Assembly: GCA_963730395.1 (NCBI GenBank)
Contig: CAVSSK010000016.1
Coordinates: 1 to 64,000, forward strand
Reading direction: 5' to 3'
DNA length: 64,000 nucleotides
DNA from: Bog-473 sp963730395
Lineage (GTDB): Bacteria; Actinomycetota; Acidimicrobiia; Acidimicrobiales; RAAP-2
The translations under genes and the position numbers were made by a program. Within the stretch, counting starts at the first letter, position 1. Each line of letters opens with the position of its first letter. This document shows, in pieces, positions 50,655-58,415 of the stretch. The notes below the pieces were generated by a model. That model was not told the DNA's origin, ran no database searches, and saw only the letters and a program-made list of their open reading frames with translations.

Positions 50655-51326
50655 TCAGCGGGCGCCGACCTCCACCACCACCTCGGCGGAGTAGTCCTTG
50701 AACGCCTGCTCGCCGAATCCGGTCCACATGTCGAGGGCCGGAGGTGGCATGTGCTCGAGCATGGCGGCGCGCTGCGAATCGGTCATCCGCTCCTGGATCA
50801 GGCCCAGAATCAGCCAGATCTTGTCGCCGTGGAAGTTGGCCATGCCGTGCCCCGGCAGCGCCCCCCACTCCTCCATCGACAGGTTGGCCGCGGCCAGCGG
50901 CAGCACGCGCTTCTCCTCCTCGTCGAGGTGGCGGATCAGCTGGTCGCGCAGGGCCGCCAGCGCCGCCTCCGTCGCCTTCTGGGAGCCGGCGTCGCCCCCC
51001 GGCCAGGCCGCCAGCGCGCGCAGGGCCTCCTCCAGCAGCGCGATCGCCTCCTCGTGCTGCTCCTTCATCTCGTCGACCAGCGCCTCCTCGCCGGCGCACC
51101 GCTCGCGCAACAGGGGGAAGACCAGCTTCTCCTCGCCGTCGTGGTGGGCCTCGAGGAACGAGAGGATGTTCTCGTAGTAGTTGGCGACCAGCGCGACCCG
51201 ATCGGCGTCGCCCGCATCGATGCCGCCCACGAGCCGCGGAGCGGCGCCGAGGGCGTCACGGAAGACGCCGTGCACGGCGTACATGTCGCTGACATCGGGG
51301 CGTGGCGCAGACGTTTGCTCTGACAT
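50655..51326 (-). CDS. hemerythrin-domain protein
   Basis: A 223-residue helical protein from the ATG at 51326, with GGAGG just upstream. SDMYAVHGVFRDALGAAPRL, ILSFLEAHHDGEEKLVFPLL, EMKEQHEEAIALLEEALRAL and LIRHLDEEEKRVLPLAAANL carry the hemerythrin ligands H...HxxxE...H...HxxxE that bind a di-iron centre. The C-terminal half has HGMANFHGDKIWLILGLIQE, a frequent extension. Such proteins sense or store O2 or NO, or protect Fe-S clusters. It is monocistronic and divergent from uppS. Confidence 0.9.
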   Translation of the reverse strand: MSEQTSAPRPDVSDMYAVHGVFRDALGAAPRLVGGIDAGDADRVALVANYYENILSFLEAHHDGEEKLVFPLLRERCAGEEALVDEMKEQHEEAIALLEEALRALAAWPGGDAGSQKATEAALAALRDQLIRHLDEEEKRVLPLAAANLSMEEWGALPGHGMANFHGDKIWLILGLIQERMTDSQRAAMLEHMPPPALDMWTGFGEQAFKDYSAEVVVEVGAR

Positions 51327-51451
51327 GGGTGCCTCCTTCGTGCTCCACCCCACACCGCCTGGCAGGGGGTGGACATACTTCAACACGAATTGGACCCTGC
51401 GTGCCGGGAATGGCGGAATTCGATCCCGGCGCCCCGCGGTAGGTTCAGCGG

Positions 51452-52255
51452 GTGACCTCCGCCGCCCCGGACGAGGGGCGAGCCCGGAGGGACGGCCCGA
51501 ATGCGGACACCGACACGGGTTCGGGGACCCCCGACCCCGTCCCGCCGGAGCTCGATCTCTCCCGCGTCCCCGTCCACATCGCCTGCGTGATGGACGGCAA
51601 CGGCCGCTGGGCCAAGGCGCGGGGGCTGCCCCGTACCGAGGGCCACGCCGCCGGGGAGACCGCCCTCCTCGATGTGGTCAACGGCGCCCTCGAGATCGGC
51701 GTCAAGTGGATCACGCTCTACGCCTTCTCCACGGAGAACTGGCGCCGGCCGCCCGACGAGGTGCGCTACCTCATGAACTTCAACCAGTCGCTCCTCATGC
51801 GCCGGCGCGACGAGCTCAACGAGAAGGGCGTGCAGATCCGCTTCGCCGGCCGGCGCGACTGGCGGGTGCCCCGACGGGTGCTCAAGCGCATGGACGAGTC
51901 GATCGAGCTCACCAAGCGCAACACACGCATGGTGATGACGATGGCCTTCAATTACGGCGGCCGTGCCGAGATCGTCGATGCCGTGCGCGCGCTCGTGGCC
52001 GAGGGCGTGGCGGCCAACAAAGTCGACGAGAAGGCGATCCGCCGCCACCTCTACTTCCCCGACATGCCCGACCCCGACCTCGTGATCCGAACCTCGGGCG
52101 AGACGCGCATCTCGAACTTCCTCTTGTGGGAGATCGCCTACAGCGAGCTCGTCTTCCCCGAGATCCTCTGGCCCGACATGCGCCGTCGCCACCTCTACGA
52201 GGCGGTCATCGACTACCAGCGCCGGGTGCGCCGCTTCGGCGCCGTCAACCCCTGA
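51452..52255 (+). CDS. uppS: undecaprenyl (polyprenyl) diphosphate synthase
   Basis: About 267 residues from the GTG at 51452. A disordered Asp/Pro-rich N-terminus precedes VPVHIACVMDGNGRWAKARG, the cis-prenyltransferase signature with catalytic Asp (MDGNGRWA). WITLYAFSTENWRRPPDEVR, MTMAFNYGGRAEIVDAVRAL, PDLVIRTSGETRISNFLLWE and LVFPEILWPDMRRRHLYEAV are the other conserved blocks. It makes the lipid carrier for peptidoglycan synthesis. The order uppS-small membrane gene-recO is common in actinobacteria. Confidence 0.93.
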   Translation: MTSAAPDEGRARRDGPNADTDTGSGTPDPVPPELDLSRVPVHIACVMDGNGRWAKARGLPRTEGHAAGETALLDVVNGALEIGVKWITLYAFSTENWRRPPDEVRYLMNFNQSLLMRRRDELNEKGVQIRFAGRRDWRVPRRVLKRMDESIELTKRNTRMVMTMAFNYGGRAEIVDAVRALVAEGVAANKVDEKAIRRHLYFPDMPDPDLVIRTSGETRISNFLLWEIAYSELVFPEILWPDMRRRHLYEAVIDYQRRVRRFGAVNP

Positions 52256-52391
52256 CCACCTCCTCGGGCCCCGGGGGCCACCACCACACCGCCGCCCCGG
52301 CCGACCCCGACGACCCTGGCCCGGGCCCCGATCCGGGGCCCGCCGTCCGGGCGACCCGCAAGGCGCCTCACAGCTGCGAAAATAGGGAGCC

Positions 52392-52715
52392 ATGACCGGA
52401 ACGCGGATCGCCCTGGTCGCCGGGATCGTCTTCCTCGCCGCCTTCGTCATCGTCGTGGCGTTCGCCCGGCACCTCGGCCTCCTCGTGGTCGTCGTGCTGA
52501 CCCTCGCCGTGCTCATCGGCGCCGGCAACCTCCTCTACGGCCGCCATTCGCACGGCGCGGCCGCCGTGGCCCGGAACCGGCCCGCCCAGGAGGCCCACGA
52601 CCGCGCCGCCGACGCCGCCGCCGAGGCCCGACGGGCCACCGCCGAGGCGGCCAAGCGGGGCGAGCGCTACTGCCCCCTCGATCCTTCCAACCAGCGCCCG
52701 GCCACCGGCCGGTGA
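52392..52715 (+). CDS. small membrane protein
   Basis: A 107-residue protein MTGTRIALVAGIVFLAAFVI. Two hydrophobic segments (ALVAGIVFLAAFVIVVAFAR and LGLLVVVVLTLAVLIGAGN) are followed by an Ala/Arg-rich helix (AQEAHDRAADAAAEARRATA). The stop overlaps the GTG start of recO. No family is recognised; it may simply be translated with recO. Confidence 0.55.
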   Translation: MTGTRIALVAGIVFLAAFVIVVAFARHLGLLVVVVLTLAVLIGAGNLLYGRHSHGAAAVARNRPAQEAHDRAADAAAEARRATAEAAKRGERYCPLDPSNQRPATGR

Positions 52716-53446
52716 GCCTCTTCCGCGACAAGGGCGTCGTCCTTCGCACCTACCGTCTGGGCGAGGCCGACCGGATCGTCGTCTTCCTGACCGAGCGTCA
52801 TGGCAAGGTGCGCGCCGTCGCCAAGGGCGTGCGCCGCACCACCTCGAAGTTCGGCGGCCGCCTCGAGCCCCTCACCCACGTCGACCTGTTGTTGTGGCAG
52901 GGGAGGAGCGACCTCGACATCGTGAACCAGGTCGAGGTGCTGAACGCGTTCCGGCTCATCCGCGAGGACCTGGGCCGGATGCCCCGCGGCATCGCGCTCC
53001 TCGAGGTGACCGACCAGATGGCCCAGGAGCGTCATCCCGACCCGCGCCTCTACTCGATGCTGGTCGGCGCCCTCGGAGCCCTGGCCGACGAGCGTTCCGA
53101 CCCGACGCTGCTCGCGCCGGCCTTCTTCCTCAAGGCGCTCGTTCTCGAGGGTGCAGGGCCCGTGCTCGAGGCCTGCGCCGCCTGTGGCGAGCCCGACGGC
53201 TCCGTCGAGCTGGTGGCCTTCGACCTCGTGGCCGGCGGCACCCTGTGCCGGGCCCACCGAAGCGGGCGCTCCATGAGCCCCGCCGCGCTCACCCTCCTGG
53301 GTCGGATCCTCGGCGGCGACCTGGCCGGCGTCCTGGCGGGACCGCCGCCGCCCGCCGCCGACGAGGTGGCCGAGCTGGCCACCGAGGCCATGGAGGCCCA
53401 CCTCGACCGGCGTATCCGTTCGGTGCGCTCGACCGCCGACCTTTGA
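52712..53446 (+). CDS. recO: DNA repair protein RecO
   Basis: A 244-residue protein from the GTG at 52712 (MSLFRDKGVVLRTYRLGEAD). RIVVFLTERHGKVRAVAKGV is the OB-fold start with the conserved G-K-x-R-x-x-A-K-G-x-R. RRTTSKFGGRLEPLTHVDLL follows. CAACGEPDGSVELVAFDLVA and GTLCRAHRSGR provide the zinc ligands. RecO helps load RecA in the RecFOR pathway. The gene is complete and overlaps hemW by TTGA at 53443-53446. Confidence 0.93.
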   Translation: MSLFRDKGVVLRTYRLGEADRIVVFLTERHGKVRAVAKGVRRTTSKFGGRLEPLTHVDLLLWQGRSDLDIVNQVEVLNAFRLIREDLGRMPRGIALLEVTDQMAQERHPDPRLYSMLVGALGALADERSDPTLLAPAFFLKALVLEGAGPVLEACAACGEPDGSVELVAFDLVAGGTLCRAHRSGRSMSPAALTLLGRILGGDLAGVLAGPPPPAADEVAELATEAMEAHLDRRIRSVRSTADL

Positions 53447-54532
53447 GCGCCCTCGGCGTCTACGTCCACGTCCCGTTCTGCCGGGAGCGCTGCGACTACT
53501 GCGCCTTCGCCACCTACACCGACCGCGACCACCTGATGGAGCGCTACGCCGACGCCTGCGTCCTCGAATTGCACCGCGCCGTCGGGGCGGGCGACCTCGC
53601 CCCGGCCACCTCCGTCTTCTTCGGAGGGGGCACCCCGTCCCGCCTCCACCCCGACACCCTGTGCGAGAATCCTCGACGCCATCCCGCGTGCACCCGGTGC
53701 CGAGGTGACCGTCGAGTGCAATCCCGAGGACGCCGACGCGGCGCACCTCGGCGCCTACCGCCGGGCCGGGGTGAACCGCATCTCCTTCGGCCTGCAATCG
53801 ACCCACGCGCACGTCCTGGCGAGCCTGGGCCGCCGGCGCGTGCCCGACGCGGCCGAGACCGTGTCGGCCGCGGTGGCAGCGTCCGGCTTCAGCACCTGGA
53901 ACCTCGACCTGATCTTCGGTGCCGCCACCGAGAGCGACGCCGACTGGGCCGCCACGCTCGACCATGTGCTCGGGCTCGACTCCCCGCCCCCGCACATCTC
54001 GGCCTACGGCCTGACCGTCGAGCCGGGCACGCCGTTGGCCAGGGATGCGACCCGCCATCCCGACGACGACGCGCAGGCCCGGCGCTACGAGCGGACCGAG
54101 CGGGTGCTGACGGCGGCCGGCTACGCCTGGGAGGAGATCTCGAACTGGGCCCGGCCCGGCCACGAGTGCCGGCACAATCACCTCTATTGGGACCAGGGCG
54201 CCTATCGGGGCGTCGGGTCGGCGGCCCACTCGCACCGTGACGGCGTGCGGTGGTGGAACGTGCGGACGCCCGACCGCTACATCGACGCCGTCGAGGCCGG
54301 CCGCTCACCCGAGGCCGGGCGTGACGAGCTCACCGAGGGCCAGCGCGAGTTCGAGGCCCTCTCGCTCTCGCTGCGCACGCCGCGCGGCGTGCCGTGGGGC
54401 GGCCTGGAGCGGCCCGACGAGCTCGAGGGCCTCGTGGAGCGGGTCGGGTCCCGGGCCGTGCTGACCGTGCGGGGCCGGCTGCTGGCCAACGAGGTCAGCG
54501 CCAGAATCCGCTCCGGTATCCTGCACCGATGA
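53443..54532 (+). CDS. hemW: heme chaperone HemW-like radical SAM protein, one apparent frameshift
   Basis: A TTG at 53443 overlapping the recO stop is the likeliest start (LSALGVYVHVPFCRERCDYC). The radical SAM cluster CRERCDYC is complete, and TSVFFGGGTPSRLHPDTLC follows. One base near 53661-53668 is missing, after which the frame continues RILDAIPRAP, VTVECNPEDADAAHLGAYRR, GVNRISFGLQSTHAHVLASL and HISAYGLTVEPGTPLARDAT, ending at 54532. About 363 residues, a normal length. This subfamily was formerly called HemN-like; HemW hands heme to respiratory enzymes rather than oxidising coproporphyrinogen. The stop overlaps the glyS start. Confidence 0.88.
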
Positions 54533-55854
54533 ACGAGACCCCCGAGGCGGAGACGAACGACCTGATGGAGAAGGTGGTCCGCCTGTCCCGGGTCCGCGGC
54601 TTCGTCTTCCCCTCGGCGGAGATCTACGGCGGCTTCCGTTCCACCTACGACTACGGGCCGCTCGGCGTGAACATGCTGCGCAACGTCAAGAACGCCTGGT
54701 GGCGCTCCATGGTCCAGCTGCGCGACGACGTCGTCGGGCTCGACGCCGCCATCCTGTCGCCGCCCGCCGTCTGGGAGGCCTCGGGCCACCTGGAGACCTT
54801 CACCGACCCCCTGGTCGACTGCCGCAACTGCCACGAGCGCTGGCGGGCCGACAAGATCGACGGCGTCTGCCCCAACTGCGGCTCGCACGACCTGACCGAG
54901 GCCCGGGCCTTCCACCTCATGTTCAAGACCCACGCCGGTCCGGTGGAGGACGAGGGCCACATCGCCTACCTGCGCCCCGAGACCGCCCAGGGCATGTTCA
55001 CCAACTTCGCCAACGTGCTCAACACGACGCGCAAAAAGCCGCCCTTCGGCATCGCGGAGGTGGGCAAGTCGTTCCGCAACGAGATAACGCCGCAGAACTT
55101 CGTGTTCCGCACCCGAGAGTTCGAGCAGATGGAGATGGAGTACTTCGTCCCGCCCGACGAGGCCCAGAAATGGTTCGACTACTGGCTCTCCGAGCGCATG
55201 CAGTGGTACTTGGACCTCGGCATGCCGGCCGACAAGCTCCGCTTGCGCCACCACGACCCGAGCGAGCTGTCGCACTACTCGCGCGGCACGGCCGACGTGG
55301 AGTTCGAGTTCCCCTGGGGTTGGGACGAGCTCGAGGGCATCGCCAACCGGGGTGACTACGACCTCATGGCGCACGCCGCCAAGTCGGGCGAGTCGCTCGA
55401 CTACTTCGACCAGCAGACCAACGAGCGCTACACGCCCTACGTGATCGAGCCTGCCGCCGGCGCGACCCGGACCATGATGGCCTTCCTGCTGGCGGCCTAC
55501 GCCGAGGACGAGGTGGGCGGCGAGGCGCGCACGGTGCTGCGCCTGCACTGGCGGCTGGCGCCGTACCAGGTGGCCGTGCTGCCGCTCTCGAAGAAGGACA
55601 CCCTCGAGCCCCTGGCCCGCAAGGTGCTGTCCACGCTGCAGCCGCACTTCATGGTCGACTACGACCTGACCCAGAGCATCGGCCGGCGCTACCGGCGCCA
55701 GGACGAGATCGGGACGCCGTGGTGCGTCACGGTCGACTTCGACTCCCTCGAGGACGACGCGGTCACCGTGCGCGACCGCGACACCACCGAGCAGGTGCGT
55801 GTCCCCATCGCGGACCTGGTGGCCGAGCTGCGCCGCCGCACCGGCGAGGAGTAG
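54529..55854 (+). CDS. glyS: glycyl-tRNA synthetase (single-chain type)
   Basis: A 441-residue class II synthetase starting MNETPEAETNDLMEKVVRLS. RGFVFPSAEIYGGFRSTYDY and GPLGVNMLRNVKNAWWRSMV are the conserved N-terminal blocks. CRNCHERWRADKIDGVCPNC is a zinc-like insert. AYLRPETAQGMFTNFANVLN and FGIAEVGKSFRNEITPQNFV form motif 2, and EPAAGATRTMMAFLLAAYAE is motif 3. The anticodon domain ends VPIADLVAELRRRTGEE. This archaeal/eukaryotic-like homodimeric enzyme is usual in actinobacteria, in contrast to the alpha-beta tetramer type. Confidence 0.94.
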   Translation: MNETPEAETNDLMEKVVRLSRVRGFVFPSAEIYGGFRSTYDYGPLGVNMLRNVKNAWWRSMVQLRDDVVGLDAAILSPPAVWEASGHLETFTDPLVDCRNCHERWRADKIDGVCPNCGSHDLTEARAFHLMFKTHAGPVEDEGHIAYLRPETAQGMFTNFANVLNTTRKKPPFGIAEVGKSFRNEITPQNFVFRTREFEQMEMEYFVPPDEAQKWFDYWLSERMQWYLDLGMPADKLRLRHHDPSELSHYSRGTADVEFEFPWGWDELEGIANRGDYDLMAHAAKSGESLDYFDQQTNERYTPYVIEPAAGATRTMMAFLLAAYAEDEVGGEARTVLRLHWRLAPYQVAVLPLSKKDTLEPLARKVLSTLQPHFMVDYDLTQSIGRRYRRQDEIGTPWCVTVDFDSLEDDAVTVRDRDTTEQVRVPIADLVAELRRRTGEE

Positions 55855-55866
55855 GGGAGCGGTCGC

Positions 55867-56691
55867 TCAGGCGACCCTGCGGTACTTGCGCACCGCGATC
55901 GGGATCAGGACCACCAGCAGGCCCGCGCTCCACAACAGGGCGGCGACCACGGCGCCCGAGTTGTGCAGCACGCCGCCGACCATCAGCGACCGCGCGCCGT
56001 CGACGACCTGCGTCACGGGTTGATGCTTGGCGAACGCCTGCAGCCAGCCCGGCATGAAGGCCACGGGGACGAAGGCCGAAGAGGCGAAGAGCAGCGGGAA
56101 GATCAGGGGGAAGACCATGACCTGGGCTGTCTCCGCGTTCGGCGCGGACAGGCCGATGATGGCGAACCCCCAGGCCAACGCGTAGGCGAAGAACAGGATC
56201 AGCAGCGCGCCACACAGGAACAGCGCCACGTTGGTCCCGATGCGGAAGCCGACGGCGTAGCCGACGATCGTGATCAGCGCGACCACGAAGACGTTGCGGA
56301 CGACGTCCGACGTCGTGCGCCCGGCCAGCACGGCGGAGCGACTCATCGGGAGGGCGCGGAAACGTTCGATCAGGCCCTTGTGCAGGTCCTCGGAGAGCCC
56401 CGACGCCGCGCTCATGGCGCCGAAGATGACCGTCTGCACGAAGATGCCCGGCATCAGGAACTGGATGTAGTGGCCGCCCGGGACGCGGATGGCCCCACCG
56501 AAGACGTACGTGAAGAGCAGCGTGAACATGATGGGCTGCAATGTCGTGAAGAAGACCGCCTCGGGCGTCCGGACGAGCGCCAGGAGATTGCGCTTCGTCA
56601 TGGTGGCGATGTCTGCCACGACCCACGTCACGCGGTTGCCCTGACTCGGCTGCCGGACCGGTACCGGTGCGGTGATGGTGGTCGTCGTCAT
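55867..56691 (-). CDS. ABC-2 type transporter permease (DrrB-like)
   Basis: About 274 residues from the ATG at 56691 (MTTTTITAPVPVRQPSQGNR). KRNLLALVRTPEAVFFTTLQ and PIMFTLLFTYVFGGAIRVPG open the ABC-2 membrane domain. Six hydrophobic segments follow, including VVALITIVGYAVGFRIGTNV, LILFFAYALAWGFAIIGLSA and VMVFPLIFPLLFASSAFVPV, with the conserved MPGWLQAFAKHQPVTQVVDG at the end. The family exports daunorubicin-type drugs, lipids or polysaccharides. It overlaps the ATPase gene by ATGA, so both form an operon read away from the marR-type gene. Confidence 0.9.
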   Translation of the reverse strand: MTTTTITAPVPVRQPSQGNRVTWVVADIATMTKRNLLALVRTPEAVFFTTLQPIMFTLLFTYVFGGAIRVPGGHYIQFLMPGIFVQTVIFGAMSAASGLSEDLHKGLIERFRALPMSRSAVLAGRTTSDVVRNVFVVALITIVGYAVGFRIGTNVALFLCGALLILFFAYALAWGFAIIGLSAPNAETAQVMVFPLIFPLLFASSAFVPVAFMPGWLQAFAKHQPVTQVVDGARSLMVGGVLHNSGAVVAALLWSAGLLVVLIPIAVRKYRRVA

Positions 56692-57740
56692 GCGGCATCC
56701 TTTCCGTCGGCCACGTCGCTCTTGCGGGCCCGGCCCAAGCCCCGCTTCGACTTCGCCACCGTTTCCTCGCCGCTCTCTTCGATCGTGGTCTTGTGGCCGG
56801 TCAGGCTGAGGAAGACGTCGTCGAGGCTGGGCTCGCGCAGGGCCAGACCGGCGATGGTGATCTGCGCCGCGTCGAGCGAGCGGAGCACGTCGGCCCCCGC
56901 CTTGGGCCCGTTCCTCACAGCCAGCTCGATCACGAGGTCCTCGACGACCGGCGCCTTCTCCGAGAACGGCGTGAGCAGCTCGACCGCTCGATCCACGGCA
57001 GCGCGGTCGCCCAGGGTCACCGAGACGACCGAGGTCCCCAGGTCGGCCTTGAGCTGGGCCGGCGTCCCCTCGGCGATGACGCGCCCGTGGTCGATCACCA
57101 CGATGTCGCGGGCCAGACGGTCGGCTTCCTCGAGGTACTGAGTGGTCAGCAGGACCGTGGTGCCGTCGCGGACCAGCTCCTCGATGGCGACCCACAGGCC
57201 CTGGCGGCTCTGGGGGTCCAACCCCGTGGTGGGCTCGTCGAGGAAGAGCACCGGCGGGTTCGCCACCAGTGCGGCGGCCAGGTCCAGTCGCCGGCGCATG
57301 CCGCCCGAGTAGGTCTTCAGCACGCGATCACCCGCACCGGCCAGGCCGAATTCCTCGAGCAGCTCGTCGGCCCGGCGCGAGGACACCTTGCGGCTCAGGT
57401 GGGAGAGGCGCGCCACCATGTGGATGTTCTCGCGGCCCGTGAGGTTCTCGTCCACCGCGGCGTACTGGCCGGCCAGACCGATGATGCGACGCACCGCGTC
57501 GGGCTCGGAGACCACGTCGCGGCCGAGCACCGAGGCGCGTCCAGCGTCGGGCCCGAGGATGGTGGAGAGGATGCGCACGACGGTGGTCTTGCCCGCCCCG
57601 TTCGGGCCGAGCAGCCCGAGCACGGTGCCCGCCTCCACCTCGAGGGAGACCCCGTCGAGGGCGCGCACGTTCCCGCGGGGGAAGACCTTCACGAGGTCGT
57701 GCGCCTCGACGGCGAGTGCGGTATTCGAAGAATAAGCCAT
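56688..57740 (-). CDS. ABC transporter ATP-binding protein (DrrA-like)
   Basis: About 350 residues from the ATG at 57740 (MAYSSNTALAVEAHDLVKVF). GTVLGLLGPNGAGKTTVVRI is Walker A, LKTYSGGMRRRLDLAAALVA the ABC signature, and PPVLFLDEPTTGLDPQSRQG Walker B; TTVLLTTQYLEEADRLARDI is the DrrA-type Q/H-loop region. The C-terminal domain (DAAQITIAGLALREPSLDDV, FLSLTGHK) is the DUF4162-like part of drug exporters. A short basic tail follows. It pairs with the overlapping permease and diverges from a MarR-type regulator 32 bp away, which probably represses it. Confidence 0.92.
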   Translation of the reverse strand: MAYSSNTALAVEAHDLVKVFPRGNVRALDGVSLEVEAGTVLGLLGPNGAGKTTVVRILSTILGPDAGRASVLGRDVVSEPDAVRRIIGLAGQYAAVDENLTGRENIHMVARLSHLSRKVSSRRADELLEEFGLAGAGDRVLKTYSGGMRRRLDLAAALVANPPVLFLDEPTTGLDPQSRQGLWVAIEELVRDGTTVLLTTQYLEEADRLARDIVVIDHGRVIAEGTPAQLKADLGTSVVSVTLGDRAAVDRAVELLTPFSEKAPVVEDLVIELAVRNGPKAGADVLRSLDAAQITIAGLALREPSLDDVFLSLTGHKTTIEESGEETVAKSKRGLGRARKSDVADGKDAA

Positions 57741-57748
57741 CGACAAAG

Positions 57749-57772
57749 AAACTTAGTGATAAAGTTACTTAA
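57749..57772. promoter_or_regulatory. candidate MarR operator and divergent promoter
   Basis: The 32-bp gap between the ABC operon and marR is unusually AT-rich for this genome and contains AACTTA, then AAAGTTACTTAA. AAGTTACTT at 57762-57770 is a perfect 9-bp palindrome around its centre, and ACTT at 57751 faces AAGT at 57762. A regulator dimer could cover both start sites. No ribosome binding site precedes the marR ATG, so its mRNA may be leaderless. Confidence 0.55.
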
Positions 57773-58285
57773 ATGTCAAGACAATGGTCGCGGATGGAGC
57801 TCGTGCAACAGCTGCGCAACGAGATCATGGGCTACTTCGGCGCGGCCAGTGACTTCGATGAGGGATTGGCCAAGAAGCTGAAGCTGAGCCGGACCGACAT
57901 GCGCTGCCTCGACCTTATTGGCCGCCTCGGGCCCATGACCGCGGGCCGGCTGGCCGAGGAGAGCGGGCTGACCACCGGGGCCGTGACCTTCATCCTGGAC
58001 CGGCTCGAGTCGGCGGGCATGGTGACGCGCCGCCGCGACACCGAGGATCGCCGCCGGGTGTGGGTGGAGATCGCACCGGAGGCCCAACGGCGGCTCCAGG
58101 GCCTGCAGCAGCCCATCGCCGACGAGATGCGACTGGTGGCCCAGCGCTTCAAGGCCGACGAGCTGGCCGTCGTGCGCGACTTCATGCGCGAGGCCAAGGA
58201 GGTCTTCCAGCGCCAGGTGGGCGGCGCGGCGACGGGGACGACCGAGGCCGACGGCGACGTGCCGGACGTCCCGCCCGAGCACTGA
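57773..58285 (+). CDS. MarR-family transcriptional regulator
   Basis: A 170-residue protein MSRQWSRMELVQQLRNEIMG. The winged helix-turn-helix is LSRTDMRCLDLIGRLGPMTA, GRLAEESGLTTGAVTFILDR, with the wing LESAGMVTRRRDTEDRRRVW carrying the conserved D-x-R-x-x-R. Helices at both ends form the dimer interface. An acidic tail closes it. It lies divergent to a DrrAB-like exporter, the standard setting for a MarR repressor that releases in the presence of the exported compound. The ligand is unknown. Confidence 0.92.
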   Translation: MSRQWSRMELVQQLRNEIMGYFGAASDFDEGLAKKLKLSRTDMRCLDLIGRLGPMTAGRLAEESGLTTGAVTFILDRLESAGMVTRRRDTEDRRRVWVEIAPEAQRRLQGLQQPIADEMRLVAQRFKADELAVVRDFMREAKEVFQRQVGGAATGTTEADGDVPDVPPEH

Positions 58286-58331
58286 ACCAGCGCTACCGAG
58301 CGGTCGTCGGAGGGAAAGTAGGCTGGCCCAA

Positions 58332-58352
58332 CCCGTCCCAGATCGGGACGGG
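58332..58352 (+). terminator. strong hairpin after marR
   Basis: CCCGTCCC, AGATC, GGGACGGG form a perfect 8-bp stem with a 5-base loop, 47 bp after the marR stop and 64 bp before ppdK. No T-run follows, but the stem strength suggests termination of the marR transcript. Confidence 0.6.
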
Positions 58353-58415
58353 AGCGTGACCACCCAGTGACCGCGCTCCGCCACGCGGTCCGCCCGTCCA
58401 GGGCAAGGAGGCCCG

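Noticed and set aside
51452..51540. Shorter start for uppS after the disordered N-terminus
   Set aside because: No ATG, GTG or TTG with a good ribosome binding site lies between the GTG at 51452 and the conserved MDGNGRWA, so the longer form was kept.
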